DNA of 64,000 nucleotides from Micromonospora pattaloongensis (GTDB lineage Bacteria; Actinomycetota; Actinomycetes; Mycobacteriales; Micromonosporaceae): positions 124,001-188,000 of the forward strand of contig NZ_FNPH01000003.1 of assembly GCF_900107255.1 (NCBI RefSeq), given 5' to 3'. Below, one piece after another: positions 9,733-17,709 of the stretch; the first letter of the stretch is position 1, and every line of letters starts with the position of its first letter. The notes under the pieces were generated by a model. It was not told the origin of the DNA. It made no database searches and saw only the letters and a list, made by a program, of their open reading frames with translations. Both the position numbers and the translations under genes were made by a program.

Positions 9733-10374
9733 ATGGTCGACGAGGTGTCGTTGCCCGCCATCAACGCGCTGATCGAGGTGAGCGTTTTCGGCGGAGACTC
9801 CTACAAGTCGCGGGTGGAGGACCTCGACAACGGCGTCATCACCGTCGCCGCGCCGCTCAACCTGCGGGTCACCGAAGTGCCGGACGTCGGCGACAAGCTG
9901 ACCGTGCGTTGGCCCGCCGGCCCGCGCGGCCGGTACGCGGTGACCGGATCGATCGTGGAGGTCACGAGCGGGGCCGTGCCGCGCTGGGCGATGCGCCCAG
10001 AGGGGGCACCCAAAATCGAACAGAGCCGCTCCTTCGTGCGCGGCGGCGGCAACGAGCCGCTGAAGGTGCAGCGGATCAAGCCGGACGGCGAGCCGGCCTC
10101 CGGCCGGGTCATCGACATCAGCGAGGGCGGCATCCGGGCACGCTTCGACCAGCTCGAGCTGGGCGCGGGTGACGAGGTGCACGTCACGGTCGAGCTCGGC
10201 GACGACGTGCTGGGCACCGAGGGCCGGGTGCTGCGGACATGGCAGGACGGCGAGGACGAGGCGGAGACCTTCGTCGTCATCGTCTTCGAGCCGCACGAAC
10301 GCGACGCCCGGGTGATCCGCCGGTACGTCCTGCGGCACCAGCTGATGATGCGCAACGGCCGCCTCAACGACTGA
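9733..10374 (+). CDS. PilZ domain c-di-GMP-binding protein
   Basis: Cytosolic protein of 213 residues with a YcgR-type layout: an N-terminal beta domain (about 1-90) and a PilZ domain (about 95-205). Both c-di-GMP-binding motifs are present, RSFVR at 99-103 (RxxxR) and DISEGG at 128-133 (D-x-S-x-x-G), so ligand binding is likely. The ATG at 9733 has GGAGGAC six bases upstream. It is divergent from the GGDEF-EAL gene. The output is unknown; YcgR-like proteins act on motility or on polysaccharide synthases, and a polysaccharide synthase gene lies about 9 kb away, but no direct link is visible. Confidence 0.9.
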   Translation: MVDEVSLPAINALIEVSVFGGDSYKSRVEDLDNGVITVAAPLNLRVTEVPDVGDKLTVRWPAGPRGRYAVTGSIVEVTSGAVPRWAMRPEGAPKIEQSRSFVRGGGNEPLKVQRIKPDGEPASGRVIDISEGGIRARFDQLELGAGDEVHVTVELGDDVLGTEGRVLRTWQDGEDEAETFVVIVFEPHERDARVIRRYVLRHQLMMRNGRLND

Positions 10375-10549
10375 GCACCCCTCCCCGTTCGCCCGTTCCG
10401 CGATGACCGCACGAGACCTACCGAGGAGTACGGCCGGTTGGTAGCGTCAGCCGCGTTGGCTGCACCACCAACCGGGCTGAAGGTGGCCGCGGCCCGGTGC
10501 GAGGCGAGCCGGCCGAGCACCCCGCGGCAGGCCGACCAGAGAGGCATCG

Positions 10550-11116
10550 TTGCTGACCACGCTTGAAGGCCACTACCTGCGGTCCATTGTGCTCGATCAC
10601 TATCGGGTGCGTCGCTACCTCCAGTCGGAGGGCGCGGCGTGGGACACGATGCCGTTCTTCGGCCTCGTTGAGGCGGCGTTCAACACGGCCGTGGGGCAGC
10701 TCGGCCGCACCCGGTTGGGCCCGGACCAGCTGGAGCGCTTCGCCGACCGCGCCGCCGCCTCGTCCCGCCGGTTCTACTCGGTCACCCCCGATGAGGCCTC
10801 CCGGGTGCTCCGGTACGAGCTGGGCGAGGAGGTGGCGGTGGCCGACCTGGGCGGCCGGCTCGAGCTCGCGGCCCGGGTCGCGGTGATCGCCACGACCGTC
10901 CCGCACCTGCGGCTCACCCTGCACGACCTCGACAACATGCTGCGCAAGGCGGAGCTGCTCGCCCAGCAGTGGGGGTTCGACGCGACCCCGTACTATCCCG
11001 GCACGCTGGCCCGGTTGGTCCTGATGCTCGCCGACGCGCGCTGGACCACCGCGCGGCTGCGCCGGGGCCGGCACCACCTGCGGCCCGCGCTCCCCCGGCA
11101 CTCCCGCGCCCGCTGA
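10550..11116 (+). CDS. hypothetical protein, predicted helical
   Basis: 188 residues from a TTG at 10550 with GAGAGG about seven bases upstream; there is no earlier better start. I do not recognise a family. The sequence looks mostly alpha-helical and soluble, with charged amphipathic stretches (for example LHDLDNMLRKAELLAQQWGF) and a very basic C-terminus rich in Arg and His. It has no signal peptide or membrane segment and no cysteine. It stands alone between the PilZ gene (175 bases upstream, intergenic with nothing clear) and a convergent operon, with a hairpin overlapping its stop. Confidence 0.7.
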   Translation: MLTTLEGHYLRSIVLDHYRVRRYLQSEGAAWDTMPFFGLVEAAFNTAVGQLGRTRLGPDQLERFADRAAASSRRFYSVTPDEASRVLRYELGEEVAVADLGGRLELAARVAVIATTVPHLRLTLHDLDNMLRKAELLAQQWGFDATPYYPGTLARLVLMLADARWTTARLRRGRHHLRPALPRHSRAR

Positions 11117-11124
11117 GGCGCGGG
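11103..11124. terminator. hairpin overlapping stop codon
   Basis: CCCGCGCC and GGCGCGGG form an 8-bp stem with a 6-base loop that contains part of the stop codon of the upstream gene. It lies between convergent genes and probably terminates both. Confidence 0.5.
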
Positions 11125-11132
11125 CGAGGGGG

Positions 11133-11843
11133 TCAGAGGGCGGAGCCGGGGCAGAGCAGGGCGACGGCGGCGGGCAGGTCGGGGAGCACCAGCGTGGCGG
11201 GCGGGTCGTCGGGCAGGTGCCCGTACTCGCCGGTGGTCACCCGGATGGCGCGGGCCCCCACCGCGCGCGCCACCGCCACGTCCTTGCCGGGCCGGTCCCC
11301 CAGCACGACCAGCTCCCCCGCCGGCACCCCGAGCAGCTCGGCGGCGTGCCGCAGCCCCCGCGGGTCCGGCTTGCGGGCCGCGCGCCCACCCAGCTCGTCG
11401 GTGATCACCACCGCGTCGAACGCGTCGGCCAGCCCGGTGGCGGCCAGCTTGGCCCGCTGGATGGCGGGGTTGCCGTCGGTCAGGCAGGCCAGCGGGTACC
11501 GCACCCGCAGCGCGGCGAGCGCCGCCCGCACCCCGGGATACGTCGGCAGGCGCCGCGGCCGGTACGCCGTGAACGCCGCCACCAGCTCCGGCACCAGCTC
11601 GACGATCCGCGCCGGCGGCACCCCGCACGCGGCCAGCGCGCGGTCGATCGTGCCGCCGCGATCGGAGCCGGCGCGCAGCTCGACGCGGAGCGCGCGGGCC
11701 ACCGCGGCCCCGTGCAGCCCGGCGCGGGCGGCGGCCCGCCCCACCGCGCGAGCCGCGCCGGCCAGATAGGAAGCCTGCGGGTAGGCGGTGTCGTCGAGAT
11801 CGACGACCACCCCGGCGGGGAGTCGGCCGGGCCAGGTCACCAC
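11133..11843 (-). CDS. HAD-family hydrolase (phosphatase-like)
   Basis: 236-residue haloacid-dehalogenase-superfamily protein. Motif I is DLDDT (Asp15 nucleophile, Asp17), motif II is the Thr of LTDG, motif III the Lys of KPDP, and motif IV GDRPGKD. A helical cap sits between motifs I and II, as in subfamily IA phosphatases. The substrate is not evident. It is the last gene of the six-gene operon and overlaps the end of the epimerase gene by 7 bases, so a sugar phosphate from that pathway is plausible. The start at 11843 could vary by a few codons. Confidence 0.88.
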   Translation of the reverse strand: MVTWPGRLPAGVVVDLDDTAYPQASYLAGAARAVGRAAARAGLHGAAVARALRVELRAGSDRGGTIDRALAACGVPPARIVELVPELVAAFTAYRPRRLPTYPGVRAALAALRVRYPLACLTDGNPAIQRAKLAATGLADAFDAVVITDELGGRAARKPDPRGLRHAAELLGVPAGELVVLGDRPGKDVAVARAVGARAIRVTTGEYGHLPDDPPATLVLPDLPAAVALLCPGSAL

Positions 11844-12991
11844 GGTAGCCGCCCGTCGGTGTAGTCGGGCTCGGTCAGGGTCAGCAGGGGCGTGGTGGCC
11901 GGGTCGGCGAGCAGCGCCGCGACCCGCGCGCCGGTGGTGCCGTCGCCGTACGGGCAGGGCAGCGCGGCGATCCGGGCCTGCTCGTCGGGACGGGCGAGCC
12001 GGCGCGCGGCGGCGAGCGCCCGGTCTGCCTCCTCGTCGGTGGTCAGTCCGGTCAGGACGGTCGAGCCGAGCTCCACCCCCTCCCAGCGCGGCGTGGACCG
12101 GCGCAGCACCACCACCGGCACCCCGAAGTAGGCCGCCTCCTCCTGCAGCCCACCCGAGTCGGTGACCGCGAGCCGCGCGTGCGCCAGCGCGGTCAGCAGC
12201 TCCGGGTACGGCAGCGGCTCCCGCAGCGTCACCCCGGGCGCACCGGCGAGCCGCCCGGACAGCCCGTGCTCGCGCAGCCGGGCCGCGGTGCGCGGGTGCA
12301 CCGGGAAGAGCACCGGGCCGACCCGGGCCGCGAGCGCGGTCACCAGGTCGACGAGGCGGCGCAGCCGGGCCGGGTCGTCGACGTTGCCGGCCCGGTGCGC
12401 GGTGACGAGCACCCCGGTGCGCTCCCCCAGCGGCGCGGGGTCGACGGCGCGTTCCCGCAGGGCGTCGATGACCGGGTTGCCGACCACGAAGACGCGTTCG
12501 GCGGCGATCCCCTCAGCGGCGAGGAACGCGGCGGCCCGGACGGTGGGCGCGAGGTGCAGCTGCGCGACGGCCGCGGCGAGCCGCCGGTTGCTCTCCTCCA
12601 CGCTGCGCTGGTTGAAGCTGCGCAGCCCGGCCTCCAGGTGGGCCAGCGGCAGCCCGGCGGCCCGGGCGGCCAGCGCGTACGCGGGCACGGTGTGGGTGTC
12701 GCCGAGCGCGAGCACCAGGTCGACGGGGTGCGCGTCGAGCACCCGGGCGGCGTCGGCGACCAGCGCCCCGAGCCGCCCGACCCCCTCGGGCAGCCGCAGC
12801 CGGACGTCGGGTTCGAGCCCGAGCGCGGCCTGCACGTCGGCGGCCATGGCCGGGGTCGCGTGCTGGCCGGTGTCCACGGTGGTCACCGCGTGCCCGGCGG
12901 CGCGCAGGGCGCGGACCACCGGGGCGAGCTTGATGACCTCCGGTCGGGTGCCGAACGGGACGAGAACCCGGCGGGACACCGCCGTCATCAT
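11837..12991 (-). CDS. wecB: UDP-N-acetylglucosamine 2-epimerase (non-hydrolysing)
   Basis: 384-residue WecB-type enzyme interconverting UDP-GlcNAc and UDP-ManNAc. It begins with the Rossmann motif VLVPFGTRPEVIKLAPVV and carries LGDTHTVPAYALAA, HLEAGLRSF, SVEESNRR, PVHPRT and the UDP-site run TDSGGLQEEA. At the usual HRxEN motif it reads HRAGN, a Glu-to-Gly change. The ATG at 12991 overlaps the TGA of the upstream gene (ATGA), which decides the start over a much longer open frame; a second ATG follows immediately. The enzyme would supply ManNAc or GlcNAc nucleotide sugar for the glycan made by the operon. Confidence 0.93.
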   Translation of the reverse strand: MMTAVSRRVLVPFGTRPEVIKLAPVVRALRAAGHAVTTVDTGQHATPAMAADVQAALGLEPDVRLRLPEGVGRLGALVADAARVLDAHPVDLVLALGDTHTVPAYALAARAAGLPLAHLEAGLRSFNQRSVEESNRRLAAAVAQLHLAPTVRAAAFLAAEGIAAERVFVVGNPVIDALRERAVDPAPLGERTGVLVTAHRAGNVDDPARLRRLVDLVTALAARVGPVLFPVHPRTAARLREHGLSGRLAGAPGVTLREPLPYPELLTALAHARLAVTDSGGLQEEAAYFGVPVVVLRRSTPRWEGVELGSTVLTGLTTDEEADRALAAARRLARPDEQARIAALPCPYGDGTTGARVAALLADPATTPLLTLTEPDYTDGRLPW

Positions 12992-15069
12992 GCCGCCAGC
13001 GGGTCGGTGACCGGCGCGCCGTCGGCGCCGTAGTAGACCTCGGCGAAGTGACGGGCCATCCGGACGCCGGGTTGGAAGCTCAGCCGCGGCAGCGGGGCGT
13101 CCGGCTCGACGATCCCGATGAGGTAGGTGCCGACCAGGTCGGCGCCGGCCGCCAGGGAGAGCGGCAGCCCACCGGAGAACCGCGGGTTGAGCTCCACGAC
13201 CGTGACGGCGACCTCGGCGTCCGGGTCGGCGACCAGCGGGGCGGGGTCGGCGACGAAGCCCTGCACGTTGGCCGGTCCGGTCAGCCCGACGGCGCGCACC
13301 GCATCCGCCACGACGCGGGTCACCGCGCTGGAGTCGAAGGTCGCGCCCCGCACGGAGATGCCGGCCTTCGTCTCGTCGCGCCAGCGTGGCACGCAGGTCA
13401 GCAGCGTCCCGTCCCGGGCGACCAGGACGTCGGCGGTGAACTCCCGGCCGGCCAGCCGGGGCTGGGCGATCGGACCCGGCACGGCGACGAACGCCCGTGC
13501 CAGCTCGTCTCCGGTCCACGCCAGGTGCACGTCGCGGCTGCCTCGGCCGTGCGCCGGCTTGACGATCCACGGGCCGGGCAGCGCGGCCGCCTGCTCGACG
13601 GTGGTGGCGGTCGCCGGGTGCGGGACCCCGGCGGCGTGCAGGGCGGCGGCGAAGGCGGCCTTGTCCAGGCAGGTCCGGACGGCGTCGGAGTCGGGCAGCC
13701 AGGTACGGCAGCCGAGCGCGGCCAGACGCGCGGTCACGGCGCCGAGCGCGGCGTACTCCTCGGCGACGGTGCAGATCAGCGCGTCCGGACGGTGCGCGGC
13801 GACCACGTCCAGCAGCGTCTCGCCGTAGCCGTCGGCGTCGGCGCGGGGCAGCACCGCGGCGGCGTCGCCGAGGCGGAGCCCGACCGCGTCGGGGTCGGCG
13901 TCGAGGGCGAGCACGCGGTGCCCGGCGGCGCGCAGCGCCCGGATCACGGCGACCCCGGCCGGCCCGCCGGCCCCGGTGACCGCGACGAGGCGAACAAACG
14001 GCTCCTCGTGGTCGCTCTCCCCGGCCGGCGCGGCGGGCGGCGCCGCGGGGGCGCGCATCAGCCAGGCGCGGGACCAGAGCCGCAGCGCGACGATCTGCCG
14101 GTCGGAGACCGGCTCCCACTGCCGGGCGGCGACCGCGTCGGCGAGCGCGTCCAGCACGGTGGCGTCGGTCTCGTGGGTGGCGACCGCGACCAGCGTCGCG
14201 GTGTGCACGCCGAGGCCCTTCCCGGCCAGCTCGCGGACGGCGGCGGCGCGCTCGGCCGGGTCGAGGTGGCCGAGGCGGTAGTCGATGCGGCCCCGCTCGC
14301 GGCGGGCGGCCAGCCGCCGGGAGACCGCGCGCGGCAGCAGCCGGCGGTGCACGAAGGCGGCGAGCCGGATCCGCGGCCCGCGGCCACGTTCGACGTTCTC
14401 GACCCGGTAGCCGAGCCCCGGCCGCGCCCACGCGTCGGGGCGGCCGGCGGTGTGCCGGCCGGAGCGGTCCTGCTCGGCCCGTTCCGAGCTGTGCATGGTG
14501 AGAGCGATCATGATGAGCAGTCCGATCAGCGTGTACCCGAAGTTGAGCAGCGCGCCGACCCAGTCGTGGAAGAGCACCAGGGCGTTGACGTCGAGGTGCA
14601 GGCCGGCCAGGAGCGACAGGATGAGCCGGAGCTGGTTGGCGAGCAGGATCCAGGCCGCGGCGACCAGGAAGCCGCCCAGCACGTGCGGGCGGCGGCGCAG
14701 CACGAAGACGGCGAGCGCGGAGAGCGCCAGCAGGCTGGTCAGCGCCGAGCAGGAGGCGGTCAGCTCGGCGATCAGCGGGTCCTGCCCCGGACCGAAGATC
14801 AGGAAGGCGTCGCCGAGCGCGCCGGAGATCCGGGTCTCGCCGAGCAGATCGAGCGCACGGCTGGAGAGCCAGACCTCGAGGTGCCGGGCCCCGGTGATCA
14901 GCACCGCGAAGCCGACCAGGCACCACAGGGTGGCGCCGACGATCTCCAGCACGACGGCGCGGCGCCGCCGCGCCGCGCCGTGGACGCGGAACCGGTCGCG
15001 GCGCAGCGCCCGCCGCAGCAGGTCGCTCACCGACGGGGCCGGGGACGGTGCGATCGGGTTCGCGGTCAC
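12988..15069 (-). CDS. exosortase-like membrane domain fused to ATP-grasp domain
   Basis: 693-residue fusion. Residues 40-192 form about five membrane helices with the exosortase/archaeosortase catalytic signature: Cys107 in ASCSALTS, Arg148 in ANQLRLIL, His168 in LFHDWVG. Such enzymes cut C-terminal sorting signals at the membrane. Residues about 195-355 are a basic cytosolic linker I do not recognise. Residues about 360-693 are a pre-ATP-grasp Rossmann part (VAVTGAGGPAGVAVIRAL) and an ATP-grasp ligase part (PWIVKPAHGRGSRDV, VVELNPRFSGG) resembling carbamoyl-phosphate-synthase-like ligases of polysaccharide clusters. GTG at 15069 overlaps the glycosyltransferase stop (GTGA). No stop or clear internal ribosome site separates the halves (an internal ATG at 14058 lacks one). 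Catalysis and substrate are inferred. Confidence 0.85.
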   Translation of the reverse strand: MTANPIAPSPAPSVSDLLRRALRRDRFRVHGAARRRRAVVLEIVGATLWCLVGFAVLITGARHLEVWLSSRALDLLGETRISGALGDAFLIFGPGQDPLIAELTASCSALTSLLALSALAVFVLRRRPHVLGGFLVAAAWILLANQLRLILSLLAGLHLDVNALVLFHDWVGALLNFGYTLIGLLIMIALTMHSSERAEQDRSGRHTAGRPDAWARPGLGYRVENVERGRGPRIRLAAFVHRRLLPRAVSRRLAARRERGRIDYRLGHLDPAERAAAVRELAGKGLGVHTATLVAVATHETDATVLDALADAVAARQWEPVSDRQIVALRLWSRAWLMRAPAAPPAAPAGESDHEEPFVRLVAVTGAGGPAGVAVIRALRAAGHRVLALDADPDAVGLRLGDAAAVLPRADADGYGETLLDVVAAHRPDALICTVAEEYAALGAVTARLAALGCRTWLPDSDAVRTCLDKAAFAAALHAAGVPHPATATTVEQAAALPGPWIVKPAHGRGSRDVHLAWTGDELARAFVAVPGPIAQPRLAGREFTADVLVARDGTLLTCVPRWRDETKAGISVRGATFDSSAVTRVVADAVRAVGLTGPANVQGFVADPAPLVADPDAEVAVTVVELNPRFSGGLPLSLAAGADLVGTYLIGIVEPDAPLPRLSFQPGVRMARHFAEVYYGADGAPVTDPLAA

Positions 15070-16511
15070 CGCGACTCCCCCTTCGGAACGCCGGCGGGCA
15101 GCGCGCGGCGGGCGAACGACACGGGCGCCGGACCGACCGGGGCCGGCGCGGCCGGGCGTACGGAGGTGGCGCCGGAGCGCGCCGTCTTGGCCCAGCTGTA
15201 GCGGCGACCCCACATCCCGTCGAAATAGGCGGCGGTCGCGGTGAGGATCGACAGCCCGAAGGCGGGGATGAAGCCGACGAGCAGCCAGGCCGCGCGCCGC
15301 TCCACCCGGCCGAGCAGCAGCCCCACGGAGAGCTCGGCGAACGGTCCGGCGAAGAGCAGGGTGGAGAGCGGCAGGATGTCGATGGCGGCCGGGCCGCCGA
15401 TCCCGAAGCCGCGCAGCGCGGTGATCAGCAGGCCGAGCCCGCAGAGCACCGGGATGTGGTAGACCCACAGGAACATCAGGGTCTCGATCTTCTCGGCCAG
15501 CCGCAGGTGCGGGCTGCGCAGCGCGGTCCGCCAGTAGTCGCGCAGGCACTTCTGGTGCCCGCGCGCCCAGCGGTAGCGCTGCCGCCAGAACCGGCCCGAG
15601 GAGAGCACCGCCTCCTCGAAGTCGACCGCGGCCGGGTCGTACCGCACCCGCCGGCCGCCGAGCAGCACCCGCAGCGTCAGGTCGGTGTCCTCGGTGACGG
15701 TGTGCGGGTTCCAGCCGTTCAGCGCGCGCAGCACGTCGGTGCGGACCGCGCAGTTCGCCCCGCCGTACGCGGGCAGCTCGAACAGCGCCTGCCGGCCGTA
15801 CTCGTTGACGAGGTAGCCGGAGAGGTAGTCGATGAAGATGGTGGAGGCGAGCGACGACTCCACGCCGTTGCGCACCACGCAGCGCCCCATCACCGCCCCG
15901 ACGTTCGGGTCCCGGAAGTGCCGCACCAGGCGGCGCAGCACGTTGCGTTCCGGTTCGTGGTCGGCGTCGAAGACCACCACGATCTCGGCCTGGATCTGCG
16001 CCAACGCGTCGTTGAGCGCCCCGGACTTGCCGCCCCCGGCGTCCGGGGCGCGGTGCAGCACCCGCAGCCGCGGCTCGGCGGCGGCCCAGGCGTCGAGCCG
16101 GGCGGCGGTGCCGTCGGTGGAGCCGTCGTCGACGACGACCAGGCTCAGCGCGTCGCGCGGGTAGTCCAGGCCCAGCAGCGCCGAGATCATCCCGTCGACC
16201 ACCAGCTCCTCGTTCTTGCACGCGACGAGGACGGCCAGCGGCGGGGCGTACGCCTCGACGCCGACGTCGGCGGCGACCAGGTCCTCCTCCGCCCAACGCG
16301 CCGCGGAGATCGCGAAGGCGAGGTGCCGGAAGAAGTACGCCAGGAAGATGACGTTGAGCGCCCCGGCGATCACCCCGAGGGTGCTGTCGACGCCGAACGC
16401 GACGAACGCCCCGACCAGCAGCAGGGCGTACGTCAGCAGGGCCCAGCGGTGGTGCTCCGCGTCCCGGCCGGCGGTGGCCGAGTGACGCGGAGCCGGCGCC
16501 ACGGTCACCAT
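15066..16511 (-). CDS. processive family 2 glycosyltransferase, membrane
   Basis: 481-residue inner-membrane GT2 of the poly-GlcNAc/hyaluronan/cellulose synthase type. Two N-terminal membrane helices (about 22-65) precede the catalytic domain: VACKNEE near 97, VVVDDGSTDGT (125-135), FDAD ending at 184, TEDTDL at 272-277, and QRYRW at 310-314 matching the QxxRW of processive enzymes. Three or more C-terminal helices follow. The ATG at 16511 overlaps the PIG-L stop by 7 bases; a GTG one codon later would give a GTGA overlap and is equally possible. It probably polymerises or attaches N-acetylhexosamine, with the deacetylase and epimerase of the same operon. Confidence 0.9.
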   Translation of the reverse strand: MVTVAPAPRHSATAGRDAEHHRWALLTYALLLVGAFVAFGVDSTLGVIAGALNVIFLAYFFRHLAFAISAARWAEEDLVAADVGVEAYAPPLAVLVACKNEELVVDGMISALLGLDYPRDALSLVVVDDGSTDGTAARLDAWAAAEPRLRVLHRAPDAGGGKSGALNDALAQIQAEIVVVFDADHEPERNVLRRLVRHFRDPNVGAVMGRCVVRNGVESSLASTIFIDYLSGYLVNEYGRQALFELPAYGGANCAVRTDVLRALNGWNPHTVTEDTDLTLRVLLGGRRVRYDPAAVDFEEAVLSSGRFWRQRYRWARGHQKCLRDYWRTALRSPHLRLAEKIETLMFLWVYHIPVLCGLGLLITALRGFGIGGPAAIDILPLSTLLFAGPFAELSVGLLLGRVERRAAWLLVGFIPAFGLSILTATAAYFDGMWGRRYSWAKTARSGATSVRPAAPAPVGPAPVSFARRALPAGVPKGESR

Positions 16512-17176
16512 GCCGGCAGCGTCCCGACCAGCGCCGTGGAGCCGGCCGGCGCGTCGGCGTGCGTGGCGCTGAGATCCCACACGAAGCGGGCCGGCACGAA
16601 CGCCTCGGCGTAGCGGGTGCGCGCCTGCGCGCCGAAGTGCCGGGCGGAGGCGGCCACGACCTCGGGGTCGACCATCGCCGACGCCGCGACCTGCGTACGG
16701 TGGCAGGCGATCGCCTCGACCTTGCGGTCCAGGTGCGCGGAGATGTCGACGTACATCGTCGGGTTGAACTCGGTCGTCGACGGGCTGCGGTAGTACAGGA
16801 TGCGGTTGCGGTGCCGCGCGGCGGCGAGCGTCGCGGTCGCCGCGGCGCGGTGGTCCTGGTGGGAGTCCTCCGGCGCGTGCACGTAGACGATGTCGGCGGC
16901 GACGCTGCGCAGCGCGTTCTCGACGACGGTGACGGTGGCGGCGTCGGGCGCCAGCGCGCAGTCGACGAGCCGTCCCCAGATCAGCACGGCGTCGAGCACC
17001 CGCGCGGCCCGCTCCTGCTCGCGGCGGCGCTCGGCGCAGCTGCCGGGGCCGTTCTGTCCGCCGGTCAGCACCAGCATGGTGACGGTGTCGCCGGCGCAGC
17101 GGTGCGCGGCGAGCGTGCCGCCGCAGCCGAGTTCGATGTCGTCGGGGTGCGCGCCGACCGCGAGCACGCTGCGCAT
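16505..17176 (-). CDS. PIG-L/LmbE family N-acetylglucosaminyl deacetylase
   Basis: 223-residue zinc deacetylase. It starts VLAVGAHPDDIELGCGG, with the metal motif AHPDD (His10, Asp12, Asp13), and has the second metal element HAPEDSHQDH at about 100-109. The family removes acetyl groups from GlcNAc-containing lipids or conjugates. The ATG at 17176 forms an ATGA overlap with the stop of the surface-protein gene upstream, and its own stop overlaps the GT2 start. Context suggests deacetylation of a GlcNAc-type intermediate. Mycothiol-type MshB is a less likely alternative because the neighbours concern surface glycan. Confidence 0.9.
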   Translation of the reverse strand: MRSVLAVGAHPDDIELGCGGTLAAHRCAGDTVTMLVLTGGQNGPGSCAERRREQERAARVLDAVLIWGRLVDCALAPDAATVTVVENALRSVAADIVYVHAPEDSHQDHRAAATATLAAARHRNRILYYRSPSTTEFNPTMYVDISAHLDRKVEAIACHRTQVAASAMVDPEVVAASARHFGAQARTRYAEAFVPARFVWDLSATHADAPAGSTALVGTLPAW

Positions 17177-17709
17177 CAGACGCTCCGCTCCAGCCGCCAG
17201 CGCCGCGCCCGGATCCCGATCAGCGCCGCGATCACGCTGCCGGCCAGGACGAGGACCGGCGCGAGACCGTTGCCCTCGGCGGGGAGCTGCACCTCGGGGC
17301 CGCACTTGCGGGAGTTGGCGTCGGCGGTGACCGACAACCAGCCGACGGTCCAGGTGACGCGCTGGCCGCGGGCGATCGGCGGGGTGGCGAACGACGCGCG
17401 GTGGGCGCCGGGCGCGAAGTTGGTGGTCTGGATGCCGTCGAACTGCTTGGGGGTGATGAAGTTGTAGCGGCCGACCGGGATCGTCCCGGAGTAGCGGGTG
17501 TTGTTGTCGTAGCCGAACACGGCCCGGTAGGTGTTCTTCTCCCCCGCCACAACGCAGTCCATCGTGATCCGCCCCGGCAGGTTGTCCCAGGTGGCGGCGG
17601 CGGGCGTGGCGCCGAGCACGAGCACGGCGGTGATCGCGCCGAGCATCGCGGCGGCCGCGCGGAGGATGCGGCGCGGGCGCGGGCCCACGCTCCAGACAGC
17701 ACGACGCAC
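17176..17709 (-). CDS. secreted protein with C-terminal hydrophobic/Arg-rich sorting-like tail
   Basis: 177 residues, not recognised as a known family. A signal peptide spans about residues 1-39 (basic start, hydrophobic AAAAMLGAITAVLVLGA, cleavage likely after PAAA). The mature part is beta-rich with two cysteines (about 52 and 135) that could form a disulfide. The C-terminus is tripartite: LPAEGNG, a roughly 18-residue hydrophobic helix, then RARRWRLER, which is the layout of exosortase and sortase targets. GTG at 17709 is chosen because GGAGG lies five bases upstream; a GTG at 17730 would add seven residues. It heads the operon encoding the exosortase-like fusion, so it is the likely dedicated substrate; that is inference. 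Confidence 0.75.
   Translation of the reverse strand: MRRAVWSVGPRPRRILRAAAAMLGAITAVLVLGATPAAATWDNLPGRITMDCVVAGEKNTYRAVFGYDNNTRYSGTIPVGRYNFITPKQFDGIQTTNFAPGAHRASFATPPIARGQRVTWTVGWLSVTADANSRKCGPEVQLPAEGNGLAPVLVLAGSVIAALIGIRARRWRLERSV

Noticed and set aside
11837-14926. Single 1029-residue protein containing the epimerase
   Set aside because: The N-terminal two-thirds of the frame are Arg/Ala/Pro-rich shadow of the exosortase gene; the ATGA overlap at 12991 gives the true start.
11133-17709. Ordinary capsule or teichoic acid cluster
   Set aside because: No flippase, Wzy, ABC exporter or LCP ligase is present, and the exosortase-type enzyme and tailed target are not part of such clusters.
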